This document shows positions 24,149 through 32,957 of a stretch of DNA of 64,000 nucleotides, in pieces. The DNA is from Amycolatopsis albispora (GTDB lineage: Bacteria; Actinomycetota; Actinomycetes; Mycobacteriales; Pseudonocardiaceae): contig NZ_CP015163.1 in assembly GCF_003312875.1 (NCBI RefSeq), positions 5,394,001 to 5,458,000 of the forward strand, read 5' to 3'. A program made the translations under genes and the position numbers. The notes below the pieces were generated by a model, which worked only from the letters and a program-made list of their open reading frames with translations, searched no databases and was not told the origin of the DNA. Numbering within the stretch: the stretch's first letter is position 1; every line of letters starts with the position of its first letter.

Positions 24149-24805
24149 ATGAGGGTGCTGGTGGTCGAGGACGAACCGCTGCTCGCGGACGCGATCGCGG
24201 AGTGGCTGCGGGACGAGGCACACGCGGTGGACATCGCCTACGACGGCGGTCAGGCGCTCGAGCGGATCGGCGTGCACGCCTACGACGTGGTGGTGCTCGA
24301 CCGCGACCTGCCGGTGGTGCACGGCGACGACGTGTGCCGCGAACTGGTCGGCTCGGCGGCCTCGGCCCGGGTGCTCATGCTGACCGCCGCCACCGAGATC
24401 ACCGACCGCGTCGACGGCCTCGGGCTCGGTGCCGACGACTACCTGACCAAGCCGTTCGCCTTTCCCGAACTGGCCGCCAGGGTGCACTCGCTGGGCAGGC
24501 GGTCCCGGCCCGCCGCGCCGCCGGTGCTCAGCCGCGCGGGCATCAGCCTCGACCCGGCGCGCCACCAGGTGTTCCGCGACGGCCACTACGTGCCGTTGTC
24601 CAAGAAGGAGTTCGCCGTGCTGGCCGAATTGCTGCGTGCCGACGGGGCCGTGGTCTCGGCGGAGCTTCTGCTGGAAAAAGCCTGGGACGAGCACGTGGAT
24701 CCGTTCACCGGCGTGGTCCGGCTGACCATTCTGAAGCTGCGGCGCAAGCTCGGTGAGCCTTCGGTGGTCGAGACGGTGACCGGTGTGGGATACCGGATCC
24801 CGTGA
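24149..24805 (+). CDS. OmpR-family response regulator
   Basis: 218 residues from ATG 24149. Receiver with acidic pocket VVEDE, phospho-Asp about 51 (VVVLDRDLP), Thr in MLTAATE and Lys in YLTKPF. The C-terminal winged helix runs from LSKKEFAVLAELL to VRLTILKLRRKLG, ending VTGVGYRIP. It overlaps the kinase gene by GTGA and diverges from the lipoprotein/ABC operon with a 114-bp promoter gap, so it most likely controls that exporter. Confidence 0.95.
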   Translation: MRVLVVEDEPLLADAIAEWLRDEAHAVDIAYDGGQALERIGVHAYDVVVLDRDLPVVHGDDVCRELVGSAASARVLMLTAATEITDRVDGLGLGADDYLTKPFAFPELAARVHSLGRRSRPAAPPVLSRAGISLDPARHQVFRDGHYVPLSKKEFAVLAELLRADGAVVSAELLLEKAWDEHVDPFTGVVRLTILKLRRKLGEPSVVETVTGVGYRIP

Positions 24806-26004
24806 CCGGCCTGCGCCCGCGCCGGGTCACGCTGCGAACCCGGCTCACGCTGATCTACGGCGGGTTGTTCCTGGTGGCCGGGCTGGTGCTGCTCGGCGTC
24901 ACGTACGCGTTGTTCAACCAGCAGCTGACCGGGCCGAAGGTGCTCGCGAAAACCCAGCTGCCGCCCGATCCGGCGCAGCCCAGGAAACAGCACTTCGTGG
25001 TGATGACCGGCAACGGCGACATGCTGACCGGCGCGGGTGCCGAGCAGTGGATGAACGACCAGCAGAAGCAGCTCCGCGACGCGGCGGCGACCTCGCTGTT
25101 CACCCAGGGCGGCATCGCGTTGCTGGTGGTCGGCGGGCTGGCCGCCGGTTTCGGGTGGCTGGTCGCCGGCCGCGTGCTGGTGCCGTTGCACCAGGTCACC
25201 AACACCGCGCGGCGGATCGCCACCGCCCCGGCCGCGGACCGCAACCTGCACGAGCGCATCGCCCTACGCGGGCCGGACGACGAGGTGAAGGACCTGGCCG
25301 GGGCGTTCAACACGATGGTCGAGCGGCTCGACCGGTCGTTCGACGGGCAGCGCCGGTTCGTCGCCAACGCGTCACACGAACTGCGGACCCCGCTGACCGT
25401 GAGCCGTTCGCTGGTCGAGGTGGCGATGCACCGGAAAACCGCGTCACCGGACGTCAAGCAGCTCGGCGAGACGCTGCTGGAGATCAACACCCGGCACGAG
25501 CGGCTGATCAACGGGCTGCTGCTGCTCGCCGGTTCGGAGAACGAGATCCTGGACCGGCGGCCGGTGGACCTGGCCGACGTGGTGTCGCACGTGGTCGCGC
25601 AGACCGCCGCGGAGGCCGAGGCGGCGGGGATCGAGGTGCGCGCCGACGCCGGTGAGGCGATGACCACCGGCGACGCGCTGTTCCTGGAGCGGTTGGTGCA
25701 GAACCTGGTGGAGAACGGCATCCGGCACAACACCGGCGGCTGGGTGCACGTGGTCAGCCGGACCCGGGCAGACGGGCGGGCCGAGATCGAGGTGAGCAAC
25801 ACCGGCGCGGTGGTGCCGCAGTACGAGATCCCGGCGCTGTTCGAGCCGTTCCGGCGGCTGGCCACCGACCGCCTGGCCACCGCGAAGGGCGCCGGGCTGG
25901 GGTTGTCGATCGTGCGCTCGGTCGCGCGGGCGCACGGCGGCGAGGCCACCGCGCGACCGCGGGACGGCGGGGGTCTGGTGGTTTCGGTCGTGCTGCCTCA
26001 GTGA
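24802..26004 (+). CDS. Sensor histidine kinase (HAMP, HisKA, HATPase)
   Basis: 400 residues from GTG 24802. Two membrane helices (LTLIYGGLFLVAGLVLLGV and GGIALLVVGGLAAGFGWLV) flank a short external loop of about 70 residues; HAMP follows. The phospho-His is in NASHELRTPLTV, the N-box in LVQNLVENGIRHN and the late G box in KGAGLGLSIVRSV. One DxG box is weak (VSNTGAVV). It is coupled to the OmpR regulator and overlaps the convergent NmrA-like gene by 7 bp. Confidence 0.93.
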   Translation: MTGLRPRRVTLRTRLTLIYGGLFLVAGLVLLGVTYALFNQQLTGPKVLAKTQLPPDPAQPRKQHFVVMTGNGDMLTGAGAEQWMNDQQKQLRDAAATSLFTQGGIALLVVGGLAAGFGWLVAGRVLVPLHQVTNTARRIATAPAADRNLHERIALRGPDDEVKDLAGAFNTMVERLDRSFDGQRRFVANASHELRTPLTVSRSLVEVAMHRKTASPDVKQLGETLLEINTRHERLINGLLLLAGSENEILDRRPVDLADVVSHVVAQTAAEAEAAGIEVRADAGEAMTTGDALFLERLVQNLVENGIRHNTGGWVHVVSRTRADGRAEIEVSNTGAVVPQYEIPALFEPFRRLATDRLATAKGAGLGLSIVRSVARAHGGEATARPRDGGGLVVSVVLPQ

Positions 26005-26597
26005 GCCACTGAGAAGCGTTGGCGGCGGTGGGCGGGCTTGTCCAGCTCGTCGACGAAGGCGAGCGCGTAGTCGTCACCGCTGATGTTGTCGCCGATGATC
26101 TGGTCGCCGCCGACGCGGTAGCGGCCGAGCTTCTGGCCCGGGTTGAACGAGCCGAACGCGGGCGCAGGGCTGACGTAGAACCAGTCGACGTCGTCCGGGA
26201 GGGCGCGCAGGGCTTCGAGCACCCCGACGTGGGCCTGCGCCTCACCCTTGGCGAACGCGGGAAATCCGGGCGTGTCCACCAGCTGCGGGCCACCCGGCGC
26301 GACCTGGAGGCTGCCCGCGCCGCCGACCACACCGATCCGCGCGCCGGTCTTGGCCAGCGCCGGAACCGCGTCGGCCAGGCCCTTGCCGTCCGCGGGCGCG
26401 GCGGGCACCGCGACGACGACGGCGTCCGCGCCCTTGGCCACGTCCAGCACGAAGGACTCGTCGTGCACGGACCCGGCGGTGATCCCGGCGCCGGGCTTGC
26501 GGGCCACCCTGACCACGTCGTGGCCACGCCCCTCCGCCTCGGCGGCGATCTTGCCGCCGGCGTACCCGGTCGCGCCGAACACCACAATCCTGGCCAT
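25998..26597 (-). CDS. NAD(P)H-binding NmrA-like protein
   Basis: 199 residues from ATG 26597. The Rossmann motif FGATGYAGG at the N-terminus is followed by VARKPG and ADAVVVAVPA, and later GVVGGAGSLQV and YVSPAP, as in atypical SDRs of the NAD(P)-binding DUF group. No catalytic YxxxK is present in the usual place, so a redox-sensing or minor reductase role is possible. It is monocistronic and convergent with the kinase gene. Confidence 0.85.
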   Translation of the reverse strand: MARIVVFGATGYAGGKIAAEAEGRGHDVVRVARKPGAGITAGSVHDESFVLDVAKGADAVVVAVPAAPADGKGLADAVPALAKTGARIGVVGGAGSLQVAPGGPQLVDTPGFPAFAKGEAQAHVGVLEALRALPDDVDWFYVSPAPAFGSFNPGQKLGRYRVGGDQIIGDNISGDDYALAFVDELDKPAHRRQRFSVAH

Positions 26598-26714
26598 CGC
26601 TTCACTCCTGTGTCGAGGTCGGGCTCAGCTCCACGCTAATCGCGAGCACGCCTGTGGCAGGGCCCGACAACCCCACCTCTAGGGGATTCCCGGTTACCTT
26701 GCACAGCACGGGCC

Positions 26715-26750
26715 GCCAATTAAAGTTTGATACCCTAAACCTTAATTGGC
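26715..26750. promoter_or_regulatory. 36-bp imperfect palindrome before the Fic gene
   Basis: Arms GCCAATTAAAGTTT and AAACCTTAATTGGC (one mismatch) surround an 8-base centre. It is strikingly AT-rich for this genome and ends 31 bp before the Fic start. A likely operator, possibly bound by the Fic protein's own C-terminal winged helix (inference). Confidence 0.6.
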
Positions 26751-26781
26751 GAGGGCTTGATGCAAGGATAGGGAGCTTCGC

Positions 26782-28077
26782 GTGGCCGAACTGCACGACG
26801 AGCACTGGGAGCCGTCGTTCGACGGCCCCACGCGAAGTGCGCGCAAGGGCGGCCGGTATCGGACCTATTGCCCGGACGAGCTGGCGGAACGACCGTTGTC
26901 GATCGACACGGCGCTCAGCTTCCGCGCCCAGGAGGTCGAAGCAGGCGTTCGCCGGCTCGCGACCTCACCGCGCTCGAGGTGCCTCGAAGGCCTGGCTCGG
27001 TTCCTGCTTCGCTCGGAGGCGCTGGCGTCGTCCCGGATCGAGGGCCTGCAGGTCTCGGCCCAGCAGGTCGCGCTGGCCGAACTCGCCCAGACCGATCAGA
27101 CGGTGACCCGCGGCTTCACCGGGAACGCGGCACTGGTGGCGAACAACATCCACACCCTCAAGCAGGCGACCACGGCGCTCGCGGCCGCGCCGCGGCTCGA
27201 CATCCCCGGCATCGACGCGTTGCACCACGCGCTCCTGCCGGACGAAAAGCACCAGGGTCTCCGAACCGTCCAGAACTGGATCGACGGGAACGACTGGAGT
27301 CCGGTGGGTGCGGACTTCGTGCCGCCGAGCCCGGAGCTGGTCGAACCGCTCATGCGTGACCTGGCCGGCTATCTCAACGGTGGCGCACACGCCCCGCTCG
27401 TCCAAGCCGCACTCGCGCATGCCCAGTTCGAAACCATCCACCCGTACACCGACGGCAACGGCCGAGTGGGCCGGGCACTCATCCACACCGTGCTCGTGCG
27501 CCGCGGCCTCACCCCGGCGGCGGTGCTCCCGATCAGCCTCGTCCTCCTGACCCATTCCCGCGCCTACCTCGACGGGCTGAACGCCTACCGTTATCTGGGC
27601 ACGCCGACCTCGGCGGCAGCCAAAGCCGGCGTCTCGGCCTGGCTGGCCACCTTTCTCGAAGCGGCGGCCGCCGCGACCACGCAGGCAGGCAAGTTCACCG
27701 ACGCGATCGAAGACCTCACCCGGAACTGGCAGCGCCGCCTGGCCGAGTACCGCTCCGGGCAGGGCGTCCGAAGCCAGCCGCGCGCCAACTCGGCCTCGGC
27801 GAAACTGCTGGTCGCACTCCCGGAAATCCCGGTGCTCACCACCAGGACGGCCGAACGCGCGCTCGGCGTGTCGTTCCCCGCCGCCCGCACCGCGCTGGAG
27901 GAGTTCGCGGAGGCCGGGATCCTGAAGCGGAAGCAGGTCGACCGTGGCACCACCGGCTATCTCGCGAACGAGGTGTTCGACCTGCTGACCTTCGCCGAAC
28001 GCGAACTGGCCAGCACGCAGTGGGACACGCGGAAGGTCAAACCCGGCCGGGTTGTTCCGGCACGTCCGCAGGGTTAG
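26782..28077 (+). CDS. Fic-family AMPylase with C-terminal winged helix
   Basis: 431 residues from GTG 26782 (GGGAG upstream). The catalytic motif is HPYTDGNGRVGR (from residue about 220), matching HPFx[D/E]GNGR. The inhibitory helix SSRIEG near 83-88 matches SxxxE[G/N] of class II Fic proteins, whose Glu blocks ATP until released. The C-terminus (about 340-410) has a winged-helix-like fold (VLTTRTAERALGVSFPAARTALEEFAEAGIL). The family transfers AMP to hydroxyl groups of target proteins; the target is unknown. The palindrome upstream suggests self-regulation. Its stop overlaps the convergent TetR gene by 4 bp. Confidence 0.93.
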   Translation: MAELHDEHWEPSFDGPTRSARKGGRYRTYCPDELAERPLSIDTALSFRAQEVEAGVRRLATSPRSRCLEGLARFLLRSEALASSRIEGLQVSAQQVALAELAQTDQTVTRGFTGNAALVANNIHTLKQATTALAAAPRLDIPGIDALHHALLPDEKHQGLRTVQNWIDGNDWSPVGADFVPPSPELVEPLMRDLAGYLNGGAHAPLVQAALAHAQFETIHPYTDGNGRVGRALIHTVLVRRGLTPAAVLPISLVLLTHSRAYLDGLNAYRYLGTPTSAAAKAGVSAWLATFLEAAAAATTQAGKFTDAIEDLTRNWQRRLAEYRSGQGVRSQPRANSASAKLLVALPEIPVLTTRTAERALGVSFPAARTALEEFAEAGILKRKQVDRGTTGYLANEVFDLLTFAERELASTQWDTRKVKPGRVVPARPQG

Positions 28078-28709
28078 GGCTGCCACCGGCCGCTCAGTTC
28101 GCCCGGTTTGGGGGCCGGGCCGGGCAGGGGGTCGTCGTTCGTGGTGGTCAGGGTGCGCAGCAGCATGGCCAGCACGCGCCGCCGTAGTTCGCGGGTGCGG
28201 TCGGGGTCGTCGAGCCGGATGGCGGAGCAGGCTTCCAGGGTGAGCCCGATGTCCTGCGCCACCGCGTCCTGGCGCACCGCGCCCGCGTCTTTTGCCCGCG
28301 AAAGCAGGGTGGCCGCGAGTTCGTTGGACCGCATCGCGTCCGCGCCCATCTCCTCGGTCGGGGTGAAGGTGCCCGCCAGGTGCACGGTCAGCGAGTGCAC
28401 GTCGGCCTCGACCACGCGCTCGACAAAACCGGTGAACGCCGTCGCCGGGTCCGGGTCCGCCAGCGCGGCTTCGGCTTCGGCGTTGTACCGGCGCAACCCC
28501 TCGTGGCACAGGTGCCGCAGCAGGTCCTCCTTGCCGGGGTACCGCCGGTACAACGCGCTGATGCCGACCCCGGCGCGCTTCGCCACGGCCGACACCGGCG
28601 CCTTCGGATCGGCCAGGAACACCTCGCGCGCCGCGTCCAGAATGATGCCGTCGTTCTGCGCGGCCTGCTGACGGCGTCCCGACAGCCCGCTGCCCTGCGT
28701 GGTTGACAT
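28074..28709 (-). CDS. TetR-family regulator
   Basis: 211 residues from ATG 28709. The N-terminal HTH reads ILDAAREVFLADPKAPVSAVAKRAGVGISALYRRYPGKEDLLRHL, and the C-terminal ligand domain is helical and variable. It diverges from the epoxide hydrolase at 28801, with the dyad at 28728-28742 between them, so it probably represses that gene. The target gene is now split by the integrated element. Confidence 0.93.
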   Translation of the reverse strand: MSTTQGSGLSGRRQQAAQNDGIILDAAREVFLADPKAPVSAVAKRAGVGISALYRRYPGKEDLLRHLCHEGLRRYNAEAEAALADPDPATAFTGFVERVVEADVHSLTVHLAGTFTPTEEMGADAMRSNELAATLLSRAKDAGAVRQDAVAQDIGLTLEACSAIRLDDPDRTRELRRRVLAMLLRTLTTTNDDPLPGPAPKPGELSGRWQP

Positions 28710-28727
28710 GCCACCCAGACTAACACT

Positions 28728-28742
28728 GGAACAGATCGTTCC
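28728..28742. promoter_or_regulatory. TetR operator candidate
   Basis: GGAAC-AGATC-GTTCC dyad, with a second smaller palindrome GTTCGAAC at 28754-28761, in the TetR/epoxide hydrolase divergent promoter. Confidence 0.5.
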
Positions 28743-28800
28743 GCTCTGCTACAGTTCGAACAGAACAAAGCATTCCGTTCCACTCTTCCGAGGAGACACC

Positions 28801-29478
28801 ATGATCCGCCCCTTCCGCATCGACATCCCGCAGACCGCGCTCGACGCCCTCGCCGACCGCCTCGAAAACGCCCTCCTGCCGAACGAGATCCCCGGCACCG
28901 GCAGCGCGTACGGCATGCCGGTCGACCGCGTCCGCGAGCTGGTGCGCTACTGGCGCGAGGAGTTCGACTGGCGCGCGCTGGAGGCGCGGCTGAACGCGTA
29001 CCCGCAGTTCACCACCGAGATCGACGGCGAGGACATCCACTTCCTGCACGTCCGCTCGTCCCGCGAGGACGCGACGCCGCTGGTCCTCAGCCACGGCTGG
29101 CCGGGCACGATCCTCGAATACCTCGACGTCATCGAGCTGCTGACCGAGCCGGCCGACGGCCCGGCGTTCCACCTGGTCATCCCGTCGCTGCCCGGGTTCG
29201 GCTTCTCCGGCCCGACCCGCTCCCCCGGCTGGAACCGCTACCGCACCGCCCGCGCCTGGGCCGAGCTGATGAGCCGCCTCGGTTACCAGCGCTACGGCGC
29301 GGTCGGCAACGACGGCGGTTCGCTGATCTCACCGGAGATCGCGCGGATCGATCCCGAGCACGTGATCGGCGTGCACGTGACGCAGCTGTTCTCGTTCCCG
29401 TCGGGCGATCCCGCCGAAATGGCCGACCTCAGCGAGGCCGACCAGGCCGCGCTCAGGCACCTGCAGTGGTTCTACGAC
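28801..29478 (+). pseudogene. Epoxide hydrolase, N-terminal part, split by integrated element
   Basis: 226 codons from ATG 28801 (GAGGAGA upstream) remain. They include the EHN helices, HGWPG, PSLPGFGFSG and the nucleophile elbow VGNDGG (Asp about 171). After QWFYD at the 16-bp repeat the frame enters the element and adds 39 unrelated residues to a stop at 29598. The catalytic His and C-terminal third are at 38802-39218, so this fragment cannot be active. Joining the two parts across one copy of the repeat gives WFYDNHFAF, in frame. Confidence 0.93.
29463..29478 (+). repeat. attL core (16-bp direct repeat)
   Basis: GCAGTGGTTCTACGAC is identical to 38786-38801. It is within the hydrolase coding sequence (QWFYD) and bounds the element on the left. 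Confidence 0.92.
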
Positions 29479-29528
29479 TTCTCTAGCACATACCCGTTGA
29501 CCTGCATCTTTGCCTTTGAGAGCCCTCT

Positions 29529-29548
29529 CAGGCCGTCACCAGGCCGTC
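29529..29548 (+). repeat. Arm-type tandem repeat near attL
   Basis: CAGGCCGTC at 29529 and 29540, 11 bp apart. The same pair, same spacing and same orientation, recurs near attR. Likely integrase or excisionase arm sites (inference). Confidence 0.6.
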
Positions 29549-29554
29549 CGAGGA

Positions 29555-30847
29555 TCATCCGGCGGCAGACCTTTGCTTCGGAACGAAGACCGTGTTGACG
29601 GCAGAACGAGCCCGCGCATGACTAGACGGCACCAGGTGCGTGTAGATCTTCAGGGTGTAGCCGGGATCATGGTGGCCCAGATACTCCGCGACCTCCTTAA
29701 TGGAAACGCCGTTAGCGAGCCACACGGAAGCGCAGAAATGGCGCATTGCATGCATTCCGTCTCGATAGGGAGTGTAATCGAGACCAGCGGCATCGAATGC
29801 ATCTTTCCAAACATCATATGTGAAATTGGCGCCATCGATAACGTCTGGCACACGCTCACCAAAGTACCTAGTGCGCGGCTTCGCTTTCCTAATCAGCAGA
29901 TTAACAGTCACGGGACGGCCATTCGGTTCCAGCCAAGGCAACGTGACCGAAACGGGATCAAATTGCTCTAAATGCTTATCAACCTCCCCAAGAACGCCTT
30001 CCCCAAGGGGAACTTCGCGAGTCTTACCGCCTTTAGGCGGAGCAAATACGGGCCTATTGTCTACCCACCTAATTTGCCGTTGAACCCGGACAATCATCTC
30101 TTCGCGGTTAATATCGTCAGGGCTAAGCCCGAAGATTTCCATCTGCCTAAGAGCTAGACCCGCCCCCAATGGCACGATTACGGAATACTCCCGCGGCAAC
30201 GCGAGCTGAACCGAACGCACGCGACTATTCGACCACGGCACTACTTTTTTCTGCTCCCCCTTGGGCTTCTTAATACTCTTCACTTTACACGGATTCCGCC
30301 GAATCTTCCTGTCGTCGCACGCAGATTGCAGGATCGCCGATACGATCCCGAACAGAAGCGCCCGATAAGAAGCTTGAAGCCCTCTCCCGCCTTCAGATTT
30401 CGGCTTCTCCATCCATTCTAGCCAGTTCCTGATAGTGTCCGTCTTCTCGACAACGGAAAGTGACTTATCGCCCAGGAATGGAAAAATTCCCGTCTTAAGC
30501 TTGCTGTTCACTGAGTGTCGAGTAGAAGCATCCGAAGACTGCCCCTTGAGCCATTGCGCAGTGTACTTCCGGAAGGTCACATCCCCAGCGTTCGGGTCGA
30601 TGTACTCGCCGGATAGAACATCGTGCTGCATCTTGAGCAGAAAGTCATCAGCCTTGCCCTTCGCCTTATCCGGGAAGGACTTGCTACGCTCGTTATTTTC
30701 CTCATCGTAGTAATGAACCTTATAGCGCAGCCCCTTCCCGTAAAGCTCGGTCTTCTCTCGAACAGGGCGACCGGTGCTCGTGTACATGAGCTTGTTATTG
30801 GCGTCTTTCTTGTGCCTATACCATCGATCCTGAACATGGCCTTTCAT
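29555..30847 (-). CDS. Tyrosine site-specific integrase of the AICE
   Basis: 430 residues from ATG 30847, preceded by GGAAAGG; the open frame upstream to 31054 overlaps the excisionase and lacks a site. Catalytic residues are visible: Arg234 (LALRQMEIF), Lys in the 270s (PPKGGKTREV), His366-x-x-Arg369 (HAMRH), His392 (LGHHD) and Tyr402 (KIYTHL). The N-terminal part (about 1-120) has the AP2-like arm-binding and SAM-like core domains typical of AICE integrases. The gene ends 76 bp from attL. Codon use is AT-richer than in neighbouring host genes, a sign of transfer. Confidence 0.95.
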   Translation of the reverse strand: MKGHVQDRWYRHKKDANNKLMYTSTGRPVREKTELYGKGLRYKVHYYDEENNERSKSFPDKAKGKADDFLLKMQHDVLSGEYIDPNAGDVTFRKYTAQWLKGQSSDASTRHSVNSKLKTGIFPFLGDKSLSVVEKTDTIRNWLEWMEKPKSEGGRGLQASYRALLFGIVSAILQSACDDRKIRRNPCKVKSIKKPKGEQKKVVPWSNSRVRSVQLALPREYSVIVPLGAGLALRQMEIFGLSPDDINREEMIVRVQRQIRWVDNRPVFAPPKGGKTREVPLGEGVLGEVDKHLEQFDPVSVTLPWLEPNGRPVTVNLLIRKAKPRTRYFGERVPDVIDGANFTYDVWKDAFDAAGLDYTPYRDGMHAMRHFCASVWLANGVSIKEVAEYLGHHDPGYTLKIYTHLVPSSHARARSAVNTVFVPKQRSAAG

Positions 30848-30939
30848 GTTGACCTTTCCATTAGGCAGAGTTTCAACGCTTCCCGTGTCTCTGCCACTGA
30901 ACAGAGACACGGGAAGCGTGTGGGCAATTCCGATTTGAT

Positions 30940-31149
30940 TTACGTCATGCCGGAGTCCGCGAGTTGCGACACCCAGGCTTGCACCGCGTCCGGCAGGTAG
31001 CGGACATGTTTGCCCATCTTGACCCAGCGCGGCCCGTAGTTCTTCGTTCTCCATTCACGCAGAGTCTTTTCCGGGATGCCCAGGAATTCGGCCAGGTCAT
31101 CCGGAGTCCACAGTGCCTCTACGGTGAGAAGCCGTGTCCGTGTGCTCAT
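30940..31149 (-). CDS. xis: Excisionase (MerR-like HTH, Xis)
   Basis: 69 residues from ATG 31149 behind a G-rich site. A single HTH domain: LWTPDDLAEFLGIPEKTLREWRTKNYGPRWVKMGKHVRYL, the typical helix_turn_helix_17 excisionase layout. It is placed between the initiator and integrase genes as in pSAM2, where Xis directs the integrase toward excision. Confidence 0.9.
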   Translation of the reverse strand: MSTRTRLLTVEALWTPDDLAEFLGIPEKTLREWRTKNYGPRWVKMGKHVRYLPDAVQAWVSQLADSGMT

Positions 31150-31172
31150 CGGGTCCCCCTTCCCGCGTGCGC

Positions 31173-32957
31173 TCAAGCAGCCTCCCGCCGTGTTGCCGAA
31201 GTTTCCAGACCGTCTCCGCCTGGTGGTCCCTGCGCGGCGAGTAGTGCCCGGTCGTATTCGGCGCGCCAGGAGATCCGCTCCGCGATGGCTCGCAGGATCA
31301 GGTGGTCACGCGGGGGCAGGTGCGGGTCCGAGGACTCGACCTTGCGCCAGACGAACCGGGCCGGGTCCGGCTGGGCCTTGACGATGCCAACCCCGGCCAG
31401 CATGTCCATCACATACTTCTGGCGGTCCGCCTTGTGATCGGCCACCGTCTTGCCCGACCACCTGCGCGAGACGAGCACTCGACGCCCAGGCAGGCCCAGA
31501 GTCGCCCGCCTGTGCGCGCGGCCCCGGCAGTGACCGGGAACCGTCTTCGAGCTGGCTCCCTTGGGCACGATGCCGTAAAGCAGCCACACCGCGCACCGAG
31601 GCGAACACGGAGTCACGGCCAGCTCAGCGTGAAGCCGGTCATGGTGGTCGGCCTGGCGGGCGGACTCGGCCGCCACAACCTCCCCTGTGGACTTGGTGAG
31701 GTACTTCGTCAGGTAACCGATGTGCCGCCCGGATTCCTCAGTGCCGCCAAGGATTCCCTTGGAGTGCACCTGCGGGCCGAAGCGCACCACATGCGCCGGT
31801 TCGGTCAGGTCTTCTAGTGCGTCCTCCCACTCTGTCAAGGGTTCCCGGGTTTCGGGGTCTACAAAGGACTTCGGGCGCGGGTCCCACAGCGGCATCCGGT
31901 CGCCGTAGACGATCTGGTCATGGTTGGGCCACCACACCTGGTGGTAGGTGGCTTCGGTGACCATCCGGATGACCTCATGGGAGATCGAGCCCCGTAGCGC
32001 GGTGTGCAGGTGCGGAGCCGCCCGTTTCTGCGGTTCCACGGTGGCGAAGTACTGCACGTCCCAGCCCACGACCCGCCGTAGGTTCTGCCACCACCGGTCG
32101 ATCAGCGCCGAGAAGTGCACCGCGTCCCGCGCTGCCCGCCGGTAGTCGTACTCCGCCGGGTTGACCGGGGCACCGTCGCCGCCGACACGGCCGTAGGTGT
32201 CGCAGGTCAGCGTGACGAACATCGACGGCCGGAATCGCCCAGCGAACTCCCGGCCCACGGTGGTCTTGGCGACCTTGCGCCGAGGCAGGTTCGGAGCATC
32301 CTGCCGCCGCCGCGTGGACCGCTTCACCGCCGCCCGTGTCGGCAGGTCAGGCGAGGGCAGGCGCCCGCGCATCCCGAGTTGCCGAAGTTCTTCGTCCACC
32401 GAGCTGATTTCTTCGCGCAGCTCCGCCGCCTGCGCCCGATCTTCGTCGGTCACCTCCTTCCCATCTCCGGCGAGCGCGGCGCGGTAGTGCGCCACCAGGT
32501 CCGCCCGCAGCTCCATCAGCTCTGTCTGTGCCTGCGACGGTGGGTGCACCTCGTCGGCCGGAGGTTCGGTGTCGCGGTGCCACCCTTCCCGGCACTGGGC
32601 CTGACGCAGCGCCTTGGCCTTGCGCGCACACGGAAGGCACACCGATTCCACCGTCGAGCCACACGGCATCGGCACGTACCGGAGTTCTCCGGTGTCCGTG
32701 TCGCCTACCTCCATCGTGAACGGCCGGACGCACACCCCGTGCTTCTCCGCCGTCGCCCGCACCACGTCAGCGGCGAGCGGCGCTAGCTCGCGGCGCACAC
32801 CTTCCCGCGGCTTGCTCTGCGGTGGCTGGGGGCTGACCTGGACGGCAGAGGCGGACACCGACCCGGCACCGGTCACCGATGCTGGCGAGTCCGCCTCCGC
32901 CGGCCCGGCAGCCGCGCCCATCTCCTGACCCTGCGCCCACACCTCCTGCTCAGTCAT
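31173..32957 (-). CDS. repSA: RepSA-type replication initiator (rolling circle)
   Basis: 594 residues; ATG 32957 overlaps the transfer gene stop (ATGA). A Cys-rich segment CLPCARKAKALRQAQC may bind metal. The HUH metal motif PHLHTAL lies near 313 and the candidate catalytic Tyr region is GYLTKYLTKS (about 415). AICE initiators nick the excised circle and start replication, which precedes transfer. The C-terminal part reads WSGKTVADHKADR. Confidence 0.92.
   Translation of the reverse strand: MTEQEVWAQGQEMGAAAGPAEADSPASVTGAGSVSASAVQVSPQPPQSKPREGVRRELAPLAADVVRATAEKHGVCVRPFTMEVGDTDTGELRYVPMPCGSTVESVCLPCARKAKALRQAQCREGWHRDTEPPADEVHPPSQAQTELMELRADLVAHYRAALAGDGKEVTDEDRAQAAELREEISSVDEELRQLGMRGRLPSPDLPTRAAVKRSTRRRQDAPNLPRRKVAKTTVGREFAGRFRPSMFVTLTCDTYGRVGGDGAPVNPAEYDYRRAARDAVHFSALIDRWWQNLRRVVGWDVQYFATVEPQKRAAPHLHTALRGSISHEVIRMVTEATYHQVWWPNHDQIVYGDRMPLWDPRPKSFVDPETREPLTEWEDALEDLTEPAHVVRFGPQVHSKGILGGTEESGRHIGYLTKYLTKSTGEVVAAESARQADHHDRLHAELAVTPCSPRCAVWLLYGIVPKGASSKTVPGHCRGRAHRRATLGLPGRRVLVSRRWSGKTVADHKADRQKYVMDMLAGVGIVKAQPDPARFVWRKVESSDPHLPPRDHLILRAIAERISWRAEYDRALLAAQGPPGGDGLETSATRREAA

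Noticed and set aside
29450..29480. tRNA gene as the AICE attachment site
   Set aside because: No tRNA-like fold or CCA-adjacent sequence; the 16-bp repeat is hydrolase coding sequence.
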